Positions 8,123-15,826 of a DNA stretch of 63,190 nt are shown here, in pieces (position 1 is the stretch's first letter; each line of letters opens with the position of its first letter). Location: NCBI GenBank assembly GCA_021298815.1, contig JAJTHE010000101.1:1-63190 (forward strand), in the 5' to 3' direction. The notes under the pieces were generated by a model. That model was not told where the DNA came from, made no database searches, and saw only the letters and a list, made by a program, of their open reading frames with translations. This DNA is from Betaproteobacteria bacterium (GTDB taxonomy: Bacteria > Pseudomonadota > Gammaproteobacteria > Burkholderiales > CAIKXV01). The translations under genes were made by a program, and so were the position numbers.

Positions 8123-8856
8123 GGTTCCCGACGTGGCGCGCCGGCGCGGGCGCGGCGACGGCGCAGCGGCCCTGGTCCGCCGTGCCGCTGCGGCTGCGCA
8201 TCGTGCTCGCCGTCGCACTGGCCGCGCAGCTTGCCGGCCATGCACTGGCGCCACCGCCGCAGGCGCGCGCGGTGGACCTGCCGGAACCGCCCTCGCTCGG
8301 GACGATGCAGCTCGCATCGCTCGGCGACCGCGTGCCGGCGGCGCAGGCCGCGACACTCTACCTGCAGTCGTTCGACAACCAGCCGGGAATCAGCATCCCG
8401 TTCGCCGAACTCGACTACGAACGGGTCGCCGCCTGGCTGGCGCTGCTGTCGGACCTCGATCCCGACAGCCAGTACCCGTTCCTGCTCGCGTCCCACGTGT
8501 ACGCATCGGTGCCGGACGCCGTCCGCCTGCGCCGGATGCTCGGGTTCGTCCACGATCGCTTCGATGCGGACCCGGCGCGCCGCTGGCGCTGGCTTGCACA
8601 CGCGGCCATCCTGGCACGGCACCGCCTCGACGACCTGCCGCTCGCAATCCGCTACGCGAAAGCGCTCACCGGAGGGGCGACCGACCCGTCGGTACCGGGC
8701 TGGGCGCGGCAGATGTCGGTGCTGCTGCTGGCCGATACCGGCGAGGTGGAAGCGGCGAAGATCCTGCTCGGCGGGCTGCTCGAGGCCGGCGCCATCACCG
8801 ATCCGCAGGAGCTGCGTTTCCTGCTGGAACGCCTGGATGAGCGGTCGAGTCGCTGA
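8119..8856 (+). CDS. membrane-anchored helical-repeat protein paired with permease
   Basis: This 245-residue protein starts at a GTG that overlaps the permease stop. One N-terminal hydrophobic segment (about 28-45, LRIVLAVALAAQLAGHAL) anchors it. The rest is helical and TPR-like: SLGDRVPAAQAATLYLQSFDNQPG, DYERVAAWLALLSDLDPDSQYP, RWRWLAHAAILARH. Coupled translation suggests it works with the permease, perhaps as an accessory on the periplasmic face. I do not recognise a named family. Confidence 0.6.
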   Translation: MRFPTWRAGAGAATAQRPWSAVPLRLRIVLAVALAAQLAGHALAPPPQARAVDLPEPPSLGTMQLASLGDRVPAAQAATLYLQSFDNQPGISIPFAELDYERVAAWLALLSDLDPDSQYPFLLASHVYASVPDAVRLRRMLGFVHDRFDADPARRWRWLAHAAILARHRLDDLPLAIRYAKALTGGATDPSVPGWARQMSVLLLADTGEVEAAKILLGGLLEAGAITDPQELRFLLERLDERSSR

Positions 8857-8921
8857 ATCGTCGACACCAATGACGATATCTCGACATTGAGACGATGCCG
8901 ATCGTACGAAAGTGTAAGGTT

Positions 8922-9013
8922 GTCAGCCTAGCTGACGAAGCGATCGACCCGGAATCCACCGGAATCGGTCCGAACGGAGGGTTTCCGCACGGCGACAGCG
9001 TGAACTGGTTCAC
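8922..9013. promoter_or_regulatory. candidate upstream activator sites for the prepilin promoter
   Basis: Two perfect dyads lie upstream of the sigma-54-type box: GTCAGC-CTA-GCTGAC (8922-8936) and GTGAAC-TG-GTTCAC (9000-9013). Their centres are roughly 150 and 75 bases before the expected transcription start, the range used by enhancer-binding activators such as PilR. The two are not the same sequence, so at most one may be the real site. Confidence 0.35.
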
Positions 9014-9055
9014 GGATCCTGCGCAGCATCCTGCCGCAGGGCCGGCGGCGGTTTC

Positions 9056-9071
9056 CGGCATGGCCCTTGCT
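9056..9071 (+). promoter_or_regulatory. sigma-54 (-24/-12) promoter for prepilin gene
   Basis: The sequence CGGCATGGCCCTTGCT matches the sigma-54 consensus TGGCAYRNNNNTTGCW at every position but the first. GG and GC are exactly 12 bases apart. Transcription would start near 9082, giving a leader of about 35 bases with AAGGA 5 bases before the ATG at 9117. Sigma-54 control of pilin genes through PilS/PilR is known in Pseudomonas, and rpoN itself lies at 15827. Confidence 0.6.
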
Positions 9072-9116
9072 GAGTGAACAGACAGAGAGTCACCGCCCCC
9101 AGGGCCAAGGATCCCA

Positions 9117-9821
9117 ATGCGCAACCATCAACGCGGCTTCACCCTGATCGAGATCGCGATCGTGCTGGTCATCATCGGCCTGCTGCTCGGCGGCGTGCTG
9201 AAGGGCCAGGAACTGATCACCAGCGCCCGCGTGCGTAACCTGATCTCGGCGCAGGATGGCGTGAAGGCGGCCTTCTTCGGCTTCCAGGACCGCTTCCGCG
9301 CGTTCCCCGGCGACTACAGCCAGGGCTCGCAGAACATCGCGAACATGACCACCACCTGCAACGGCGGCAACGGCAACGGCGATGGCGTGATCAACAACAC
9401 CACGGCGCCGGAATCGATCCTCGCCTGGGAACACCTGTCGAAGGCCGGCTTCATCACCGGCACGTTCGACTGCAACACGACCGAGTCGCTGGCCACCACG
9501 CCGACCAATCCCTACAACGTGTTCCTGCAACTGGTGTTCGACGGCGTGTACGGCCAGACCGGCAACAGCGCGCAGCGGCACAACCTGAAGACCGGCGCGC
9601 AGATCCCGGTCGAGATCATCGCCGAGGTCGACCGCAAGATCGACGACGGCCGGCCGTTCTCGGGCTCGTTCCAGTTCTCGTCGTATCGCGGCAATGCGGC
9701 CTCGGCACCGCAGGTCGGCGGCACGGCCGCGCCGTCCTGCGCGAACACCGGCGGGCCGCCGCAGGGCACCTGGAACTCGACGGTCGGCGAATCGAACTGC
9801 GGCGGCGCGGTCGTCTTCTGA
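9117..9821 (+). CDS. type IV prepilin / major pilin-like protein
   Basis: This 234-residue protein has a six-residue leader (MRNHQR) and a textbook N-methylation site and helix (GFTLIEIAIVLVIIGLLLGG, Glu at +5). The globular part contains GDYSQGSQN, a Gly/Asn-rich NGGNGNGDG stretch and four Cys (C348-type pairs near residues 81, 121, 208 and 229), consistent with disulfide-bonded loops. It is a single-gene unit with a sigma-54-type promoter, AAGGA before the start and a hairpin after the stop. Its length is larger than typical PilA (about 150), so it may be a pseudopilin with its own regulation rather than the major pilin. Confidence 0.85.
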   Translation: MRNHQRGFTLIEIAIVLVIIGLLLGGVLKGQELITSARVRNLISAQDGVKAAFFGFQDRFRAFPGDYSQGSQNIANMTTTCNGGNGNGDGVINNTTAPESILAWEHLSKAGFITGTFDCNTTESLATTPTNPYNVFLQLVFDGVYGQTGNSAQRHNLKTGAQIPVEIIAEVDRKIDDGRPFSGSFQFSSYRGNAASAPQVGGTAAPSCANTGGPPQGTWNSTVGESNCGGAVVF

Positions 9822-9826
9822 TCCCC

Positions 9827-9844
9827 GGACGCCCCCCGGCGTCC
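9827..9844. terminator. hairpin between convergent prepilin and kefB
   Basis: GGACGCC-CCCC-GGCGTCC forms a perfect 7-base-pair stem with a 4-base loop, 6 bases after the prepilin stop and just before the convergent kefB stop. No T run follows on either strand, so it may be a weak bidirectional terminator or an mRNA 3'-end stabiliser. Confidence 0.45.
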
Positions 9845-9847
9845 CTG

Positions 9848-11833
9848 TCACACGCCCTGCACCAGCCGCATCTCCGCCGCGGCCACCGCGGCGGCATCCC
9901 CGCGCAGCACGACAATGTCGCCCTCGCGCAGTTCGGTCTCGGGCGCCGGGCTCAGTTCGCGCACGCCCCTGCGCCGGATCGCGCTGACATCGGCGAGCAG
10001 TTCCTCGAGTCCGATATCCCCGAGGCGCCGTCCGATCGCGCGCGACCCGCGCACCAGTGCCACGGAATGCAGGAACACATCGTCGGTGCCTTCGCCCGGC
10101 TGGTCGCTGGCGCCATGGAAGAAGCCGCGGAACATGCCGTAGCGTTCCTCGCGCGCGCTGCGGATGCGGCGCAGGACGCGGTTGAGCGGCACGCCCAGTA
10201 CCATCAGCGCATGCGAGGCCAGCATCAGGCTGCCTTCCATGATCTCGGCGACCACCTCGGCCGCGCCGGCTGCCTTCAGGCGCTCGATGTCGGTGTCGTC
10301 CACGGTGCGCACGATCACCGGCAGTTCAGGCCGGATCTCGTGCACGACCTCCAGGATGCGCAGGGCCGAGTGCACGTCGGAATAGCTGATGACCAGCGCC
10401 CGCGCGCGCGACAGGCCGGCCGCCTGCAGCACCTCGCGCCGCGCGGCATCGCCGAACACGACGTGCTCGCCGGCGGCCGCCGCCTCGCGCACCCGCACCG
10501 GGTCGAGGTCGAGCGCGAAGAACGGTACCTGCTCGGACTCCAGCAGGCGCGCGAGGTTCTGCCCGCTGCGGCCATAGCCGCAGATGATCACGTGGCGGTC
10601 CGCAGCCATGGTCTCCGAGGCGATCTGCGTGAGCTGCATCGCCCGGCTCATCCAGTCGGACCCGCGCCAGCGGCGCACCAGGTGCTCGCTGTGTTCGATG
10701 ATGAACGGCGCGGCGATCATCGACAGCACCATCGCGGCGAGCACTGGCTGCATCACGGCCGGCGACAGCGTGCCCTGCCCGAGCGCGAGCGTTAGCAGCA
10801 CGAAGCCGAATTCGCCCGCCGGCGACAGCGCCAGCGCGACCCGCAGGGATACGCCGGAGTCGGTGCGCCATGCCGCCATCACGCCGACCAGCACGAGCGC
10901 CTTCACCGCGAGCATCGCCAGCAGCACGCCGAGCACCAGCGGCAGGTTCTGGATGATCCACGCCAGGTCCACCAGCATCCCGACCGTGATGAAGAACAGG
11001 CCGAGCAGGATGTCGCGGAACGGCTTGATGTCCTCCTCGACCTGGAAGCGGTACTCGGTCTCGGAGATCAGCACGCCGGCGACGAACGCACCCAGCGCCA
11101 GCGACAGGCCCATGCTGGCGGTCAGGTAGGACAGCCCGAGCGTGATCAGCAGCACGTTGAGCACGAACAGCTCGGCGGATTTCTGCCGGGCCACCAGGTG
11201 GAACCAGCGGCGCATCAGCGGCTGGCCGACCTTGAGCAGCACCACCAGGGTCACCGCGATCTTCGCGGTGGCCAGGGCCAGGGCCGCGGGCAGGTCGCCG
11301 GCCGGCGCGGACAGCGCGGGCACCAGCACCAGCATCGGCACCACCGCGAGGTCCTGGAACAGCAGCACGCCGATGATCCGGCGCCCGTGTTCCGAGTTCA
11401 GTTCCAGCCGCTCGGCCAGCGTCTTGGCGAGGATGGCGGTGGAGGACATCGCCAGCGCGCAGCCCAGCACCACCGCGGCCTGCCAGCCGATCGTGCCGGC
11501 TGCGAACAGCCCGATGCCGATCGCCACCGCCGTCCCCACCAGTGCGGTGACGCCGACCTGCGCCCCGCCCAGGCCGAGCACCAGGCCGCGCATCGCGATC
11601 AGCCGGGGCAGGCTGAACTCGAGGCCGATGGTGAACATCAGGAACACGATGCCGAACTCGGCCAGGTGGCCGACGGCATCGGAATCGGGTACCCAGCCCA
11701 GCGCATTGGGACCGACCGCGACCCCGACGATCAGGTAGCCGAGCAGTGGCGGCAGCTTGATCGAACGGCAGATCACCACGACCACGACGGCCGCCGCGAG
11801 CAGGGTCAGAACGAATTGAAGGGTGCTGTCCAT
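9848..11833 (-). CDS. KefB/KefC-type monovalent cation:proton antiporter
   Basis: This 661-residue protein has a CPA2 exchanger domain of about 12 membrane helices (residues 5-380; conserved FTIGLEFSL near 67-75 and FQDLAVVP near 159-166). A cytoplasmic Rossmann RCK-N domain follows (HVIICGYGRSGQNLARLL, GYGRSG 419-424), then an RCK-C/TrkA-C domain at the end (VRELSPAPETELREGDIVVLRG). This architecture is that of glutathione- or nucleotide-gated K+/H+ antiporters of the YbaL/KefB type. It is divergent from kdsD with only 50 bases between starts, so promoters overlap. Confidence 0.9.
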   Translation of the reverse strand: MDSTLQFVLTLLAAAVVVVVICRSIKLPPLLGYLIVGVAVGPNALGWVPDSDAVGHLAEFGIVFLMFTIGLEFSLPRLIAMRGLVLGLGGAQVGVTALVGTAVAIGIGLFAAGTIGWQAAVVLGCALAMSSTAILAKTLAERLELNSEHGRRIIGVLLFQDLAVVPMLVLVPALSAPAGDLPAALALATAKIAVTLVVLLKVGQPLMRRWFHLVARQKSAELFVLNVLLITLGLSYLTASMGLSLALGAFVAGVLISETEYRFQVEEDIKPFRDILLGLFFITVGMLVDLAWIIQNLPLVLGVLLAMLAVKALVLVGVMAAWRTDSGVSLRVALALSPAGEFGFVLLTLALGQGTLSPAVMQPVLAAMVLSMIAAPFIIEHSEHLVRRWRGSDWMSRAMQLTQIASETMAADRHVIICGYGRSGQNLARLLESEQVPFFALDLDPVRVREAAAAGEHVVFGDAARREVLQAAGLSRARALVISYSDVHSALRILEVVHEIRPELPVIVRTVDDTDIERLKAAGAAEVVAEIMEGSLMLASHALMVLGVPLNRVLRRIRSAREERYGMFRGFFHGASDQPGEGTDDVFLHSVALVRGSRAIGRRLGDIGLEELLADVSAIRRRGVRELSPAPETELREGDIVVLRGDAAAVAAAEMRLVQGV

Positions 11834-11883
11834 GCGACTGCGCGGGCCGGGCGGTTGTGCGGCGATGGTACCATCGGGCCGAG

Positions 11884-12936
11884 ATGAAACCGCCCGCCGC
11901 TTCGCCCCACGGCCCCGACAAGGGCTCGACCCGCGCGGCCGACACCGCGGCGGCCGCGCCGGCACAGGCATCGGCCAAGGCGCTGGTGCTGGCGCGCCGG
12001 GTGCTCGAGATCGAGGCCGGCGCCGTGTCCGCCCTGGTCGAGCGCCTCGACGAGCGCTTCCTCCATGCGCTCGACCTGGTCCTCGCCTGCCGCGGCCGGG
12101 TCGTGGTCAGCGGCATCGGCAAGTCCGGACATGTCGCGCGCAAGATCGCCTCGACGATGGCGAGCACCGGCACGCCGGCCTTCTTCGTGCATCCCGCGGA
12201 GGCGATGCATGGAGACCTCGGCATGATCACGCGCGAAGACGTGCTGGTCGCGATCTCCTATTCCGGCGAGACCGAGGAACTGCTGCGCATCGTGCCGGTG
12301 GTCAAGCGGCAGGGCGCACGCCTGATCGTGATCACCGGCAATCCTGGCTCGGCGCTGGCGCGCGAAGCCGATGCCCTGCTCGACGCCAGCGTAGCGGAGG
12401 AAGCCTGCCCGCTCGGCCTGGCGCCGACCGCCAGCACCACCGCCGCGCTGGCCTTCGGCGACGCGCTGGCCGTCGCACTGCTCGATGCCCGCGGCTTCGG
12501 CCCGGAGGATTTCGCACGCTCGCATCCCGGGGGAAAGCTCGGCCTGCGGCTGCTCACCCATGTCTCCGACGTGATGCGCACTGGCGATGCACTGCCGCTG
12601 GTCGCACCGGCCGCGACCCTGTCCGAAGTGATCGTCGAGGTCAGCCGCAAGGGCATGGGGCTCGCGCTGGTGGTGGATCCCGACCGGCGTCTGCTCGGCG
12701 TGTTCACCGACGGCGACCTGCGCCGCCTGATCGACCGCGTGTCCGACCTGCGCAGCATCACCGTCGACACGGTGATGAGCCGCACGCCGCGCTCGATCGG
12801 CGCCCAGGCACTGGCGGTGGAGGGCGTCGCGCTGATGGAACGCCACCGGATCAACCAGTTGCCGGTGGTCGATGCAGCCAACCGGGTGGTGGGCGCGCTG
12901 AACATGCACGACCTCTTCTCCGCAGGCGTGGTGTGA
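11884..12936 (+). CDS. kdsD: D-arabinose 5-phosphate isomerase
   Basis: KdsD converts ribulose 5-phosphate to arabinose 5-phosphate, the first step of Kdo synthesis for lipopolysaccharide. The 350-residue protein has a SIS domain (about 60-200: GRVVVSGIGKSGHVARKIAS, ISYSGETEE, PTASTTAALAFGDALA) and two CBS domains (about 225-345: VSDVMRTGDALP, VFTDGDLRRLIDR, ITVDTVMSRTP, INQLPVVD). The N-terminal 30 residues are Ala/Pro-rich and not conserved, so the start could be slightly different. An ATG at 11857 is in frame but has no better ribosome site. It is followed directly by kdsC. Confidence 0.92.
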   Translation: MKPPAASPHGPDKGSTRAADTAAAAPAQASAKALVLARRVLEIEAGAVSALVERLDERFLHALDLVLACRGRVVVSGIGKSGHVARKIASTMASTGTPAFFVHPAEAMHGDLGMITREDVLVAISYSGETEELLRIVPVVKRQGARLIVITGNPGSALAREADALLDASVAEEACPLGLAPTASTTAALAFGDALAVALLDARGFGPEDFARSHPGGKLGLRLLTHVSDVMRTGDALPLVAPAATLSEVIVEVSRKGMGLALVVDPDRRLLGVFTDGDLRRLIDRVSDLRSITVDTVMSRTPRSIGAQALAVEGVALMERHRINQLPVVDAANRVVGALNMHDLFSAGVV

Positions 12937-13509
12937 ACGCCGGTCGACAGCGCCCGCTGGCGGATCGCTGGCAGCAGGTCCGGCTGGCGGTGTTCGATGT
13001 CGACGGCGTGCTGACCGACGGCACGCTCGCGCTCGCCGCGTCCGGCAGAAAACCGCCCCGCGCGGGCAACGCACCGGACACTGTCGAGACCAAGACCTTC
13101 CATGTGCTCGACGGACACGGCATCAAGCAGGTCGCGCGCGCCGGCATCGCGGTGGCCTGGATTTCCGGCCGTGACTCCCCGGTGGTGGCCGCGCGCGCGC
13201 GAGCTCGGCGTGACCCGGCTGCACCAGGGCGTGGCCGACAAGCTGCCGGTGCTGCAGGCGATCCTCGACGACATCGGCGGCGGTTGCGGCTTCGAGCATG
13301 TGCTGTGCATCGGCGACGACCTCGCCGACCTGCCGCTGATGCGCCGCTGCGCGATCGCCTTCACGGTCCCGCATGCGCCGGCAGCGGTCAAGCTGCAGGC
13401 CGACGCAGTCACGCGGTTTCCCGGGGGCGCAGGCGCCGTGCGCGACCTGTGCGACCGGTTGCTGCATGGCATCGGCCGCCACGACCTGCTGGACGAGCCG
13501 GATCGATGA
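12933..13509 (+). pseudogene. kdsC: Kdo-8-phosphate phosphatase, frameshifted
   Basis: KdsC removes phosphate from Kdo 8-phosphate. The first part (GTG at 12933, overlapping the kdsD stop) encodes the HAD motif LAVFDVDGVLTDG and VAWISGRDSP. The second part, in another frame, encodes RELGVTRLHQGVADKLPVLQ and HVLCIGDDLADLPLM. The break is at the (GC)5 run 13191-13200. Adding one GC unit would restore one frame and give ISGRDSPVVAARARELG, the same spacing as in E. coli KdsC. A 13-residue insert (RKPPRAGNAPDTV) after the first motif is also unusual. Either a real slip or an assembly error; the rest of the gene is intact. Confidence 0.85.
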
Positions 13510-13543
13510 ACGCACCGCTGCCACGACCGTGGAGCGCCCGGCG

Positions 13544-14128
13544 ATGTTGAGCGACCGCCTCGCGCTGGCCTTCCCGGTGTTCGTGGTGGCGATGCTCACC
13601 GCGCTCAGCTTCTGGCTGGATGCGGTGGTGGGCACTGCCACGCCTCAGGAGAAGCAACTGCGGCACGATCCGGACTTCATCGTGGACAATTTTGTCGCTA
13701 ACCAGACAGGCATCGACGGACGGCTCAAGCACACGCTGCATGCGACCCGCATGAGCCATTTCCTGGACGACGACACGACCCACCTCGAGAATCCGCGGCT
13801 GGTTCACTACACGGAGAAGCGGCTCGAGGTGACTGCGACCTCCGATCGTGCCCAGCTGTCCAGCGATGGCGAGGTGATCCAGCTCTCGGGCAACGTGCGC
13901 CTCACCCGCGCTGCGGTCGGGAACCAGACCGAGCTGGTCCTGCTCACCGAGCGCATGGTGGTCACGCCGGACAAGGGCTTCGCACGCACCGACCAGCCGG
14001 TGGTGATCCGCAACGGGACCTCCCGCACCGATGCGGTTGGCCTAGAATTCGACTACAACACGCGGCAGCTCGAACTGTTGAGCGAAGTCCGCACGACCTG
14101 GCAGGCAGTTCCCGCGGCCGGCCGCTGA
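13544..14128 (+). CDS. lptC: LPS export inner-membrane protein LptC
   Basis: LptC passes lipopolysaccharide from the LptBFG ATPase complex to periplasmic LptA. The 194-residue protein has one N-terminal membrane helix (about 5-27, LALAFPVFVVAMLTALSFWL) and a beta-jellyroll periplasmic domain (DPDFIVDNFVANQTG, MSHFLDDDTTHLENPRL, GNVRLTRAA, FDYNTRQLELLSEVR). Its place between kdsC and lptA is the standard order. The start at 13544 is chosen because the membrane helix follows directly and GGAG lies 9 bases upstream. Confidence 0.9.
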   Translation: MLSDRLALAFPVFVVAMLTALSFWLDAVVGTATPQEKQLRHDPDFIVDNFVANQTGIDGRLKHTLHATRMSHFLDDDTTHLENPRLVHYTEKRLEVTATSDRAQLSSDGEVIQLSGNVRLTRAAVGNQTELVLLTERMVVTPDKGFARTDQPVVIRNGTSRTDAVGLEFDYNTRQLELLSEVRTTWQAVPAAGR

Positions 14129-14144
14129 TCCGGGCCGTCGCGAC

Positions 14145-14942
14145 ATGCGCCGCAGGCGTCTCCCGCAGTCCTGTCCCCTCCGTGCCTCGCTGACCTCCCC
14201 CATCCAACCGCCGCTTTCCCCGCCCATGCCGCCAGCCACGTCGCCCCTCCCCTGCCCGCCGTCGGCCCGCGGCGCCTGCTCCCTGGTGGCAGCGTCGGCG
14301 GCCGCCGCCCGGCGTGCGCGCACCGCCGCCCGGGCACTGCTGCTGGCCCTGCTGGTGGCGCTGCTGCCGGCGCCACCGGTGCTGGCCGAGAAGGGCGACC
14401 GCGAGAAGCCGATCAACATCGAGGCCGACCGGGTGCAGGTCGACGACGTGAAGCAGGAGAGCGTGTTCACCGGCAACGTGCAGATCACCCAGGGCACGCT
14501 GATCATCCGCGGCGACCGGGTGATCGTGCGCCAGGACAAGCAGGGCTTCAACTACGGCATCGCGTTCGGAGGCCCGAAGGCCCAGGCCTACTTCCGCCAG
14601 AAGCGCGACGGCGTCGACGAGTATGTCGAGGGATGGGCGGACCGGCTCGAGTACGACGGGCGCAAGGAGACGGTGCAGTTCTTCACCCGTGCACGGCTGC
14701 TGCGTGGCGCCGACGAAGTGCGAGGCGATTTCATGCTGTACGAGATGCAGACCGAGGTGTTCCGCGTGGTCGGCGGCGGCAAGGCTGCAGCCACCGGCAA
14801 CAACCCGGACGGCCGGGTGCGCGCGGTGATCCAGCCCAAGCCTAAGGAAGACCCGGAAAAGGTCGCAGGCGACAAGCAGAAGCCGGCGCCGCCGTCGGTG
14901 AAGATCAAGCCGTCGCCGACGATCGCCAACCCGCGTGAGTGA
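14145..14942 (+). CDS. lptA: LPS transport periplasmic protein LptA
   Basis: LptA forms the periplasmic bridge that carries lipopolysaccharide to the outer membrane. The mature protein (after VLA) contains DREKPINIEADRVQVDD, SVFTGNVQITQGTLIIRGDRV and FMLYEMQTEVFRVVGGG, the usual OstA/LptA features. The 265 residues include a long, poorly conserved N-terminus; the hydrophobic signal core ALLLALLVALLPAPPVLA is at about 64-81. The ATG at 14226 (residue 28) may be the true start. The C-terminus is Lys/Pro-rich. Confidence 0.9.
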   Translation: MRRRRLPQSCPLRASLTSPIQPPLSPPMPPATSPLPCPPSARGACSLVAASAAAARRARTAARALLLALLVALLPAPPVLAEKGDREKPINIEADRVQVDDVKQESVFTGNVQITQGTLIIRGDRVIVRQDKQGFNYGIAFGGPKAQAYFRQKRDGVDEYVEGWADRLEYDGRKETVQFFTRARLLRGADEVRGDFMLYEMQTEVFRVVGGGKAAATGNNPDGRVRAVIQPKPKEDPEKVAGDKQKPAPPSVKIKPSPTIANPRE

Positions 14943-14994
14943 TTGAACCGGTGGCCCGCACGATCCCGTACCCGGCCTGTGGCGGGCCGCAGCG

Positions 14995-15717
14995 ATGAGC
15001 GTGCTGCGGGTCGACCGGCTCCAGAAGCGCTACCGCTCGCGCAAGGTCGTGAAGCAAGTGTCGCTGGAAGTGGCCAGCGGCGAGGTGATCGGCCTGCTCG
15101 GTCCCAACGGCGCCGGCAAGACCACCTGCTTCTACATGATCGTCGGGCTGGTCGCGGTCGACGGGGGCGACATCTTCATCGATGACGAGCGCCTGACCCG
15201 GCTCGCCATGCACCGGCGCGCGCGGCTGGGCCTGTCCTACCTGCCGCAGGAAGCATCGATCTTCCGGCGCCTCTCGGTGGCGGACAACGTGCGCGCGGTG
15301 CTGCAGTTGCGCGACCTGTCGCCGGCGGACGTCGAGACCCGGCTCGCCGAGCTGCTCGAGGAGCTTCACATCTCGCACCTCGCTGCCAACCCTTCGCTCA
15401 GCCTGTCCGGCGGCGAACGGCGCCGCTGCGAGATCGCACGCGCGCTGGCGACCGATCCGCGCTTCATCCTGCTCGACGAGCCGTTCGCCGGCGTCGACCC
15501 GATCGCGGTGATCGACATCCAGAAGATCATCGGCTTCCTGCGCGCGAAGGGCATCGGCGTGCTGATCACCGACCACAACGTGCGCGAGACGCTCGGCATC
15601 TGCGACCGCGCCTACATCATCACCGACGGCACGGTCCTCGCTTCCGGCAAGCCCGAGGAAATCGTCTATAATGAGAATGTCCGCAAGGTCTACCTCGGGG
15701 AGCACTTCCGGCTGTAG
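14995..15717 (+). CDS. lptB: LPS export ABC transporter ATP-binding protein
   Basis: LptB is the ATPase that drives lipopolysaccharide extraction by LptFG. The 240 residues match family length and show Walker A (GPNGAGKTT, from 36), the Q-loop (YLPQEASIF), the signature LSGGERRR, Walker B ([13 protein letters not shown]) and the switch His (ITDHNVRET). Together with lptC and lptA upstream this is the conserved lpt set; lptF and lptG are not in the window. Confidence 0.96.
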   Translation: MSVLRVDRLQKRYRSRKVVKQVSLEVASGEVIGLLGPNGAGKTTCFYMIVGLVAVDGGDIFIDDERLTRLAMHRRARLGLSYLPQEASIFRRLSVADNVRAVLQLRDLSPADVETRLAELLEELHISHLAANPSLSLSGGERRRCEIARALATDPRFILLDEPFAGVDPIAVIDIQKIIGFLRAKGIGVLITDHNVRETLGICDRAYIITDGTVLASGKPEEIVYNENVRKVYLGEHFRL

Positions 15718-15826
15718 TTCGGCCCAGCGCGAAGTCAGCCATGTTCCCCAGAATCCCCCGCCCCTACACATGCACCCCTGCCGCCATCACCTGCGATGAG
15801 CCGCACCTGCACGACGGCCGGAAGCG

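Noticed and set aside
7184..8356. Upstream extension of the membrane kinase frame
   Set aside because: It is low-complexity and Arg/Gln-rich and overlaps the divergent permease; TTG at 7183 with GAGG is a better start.
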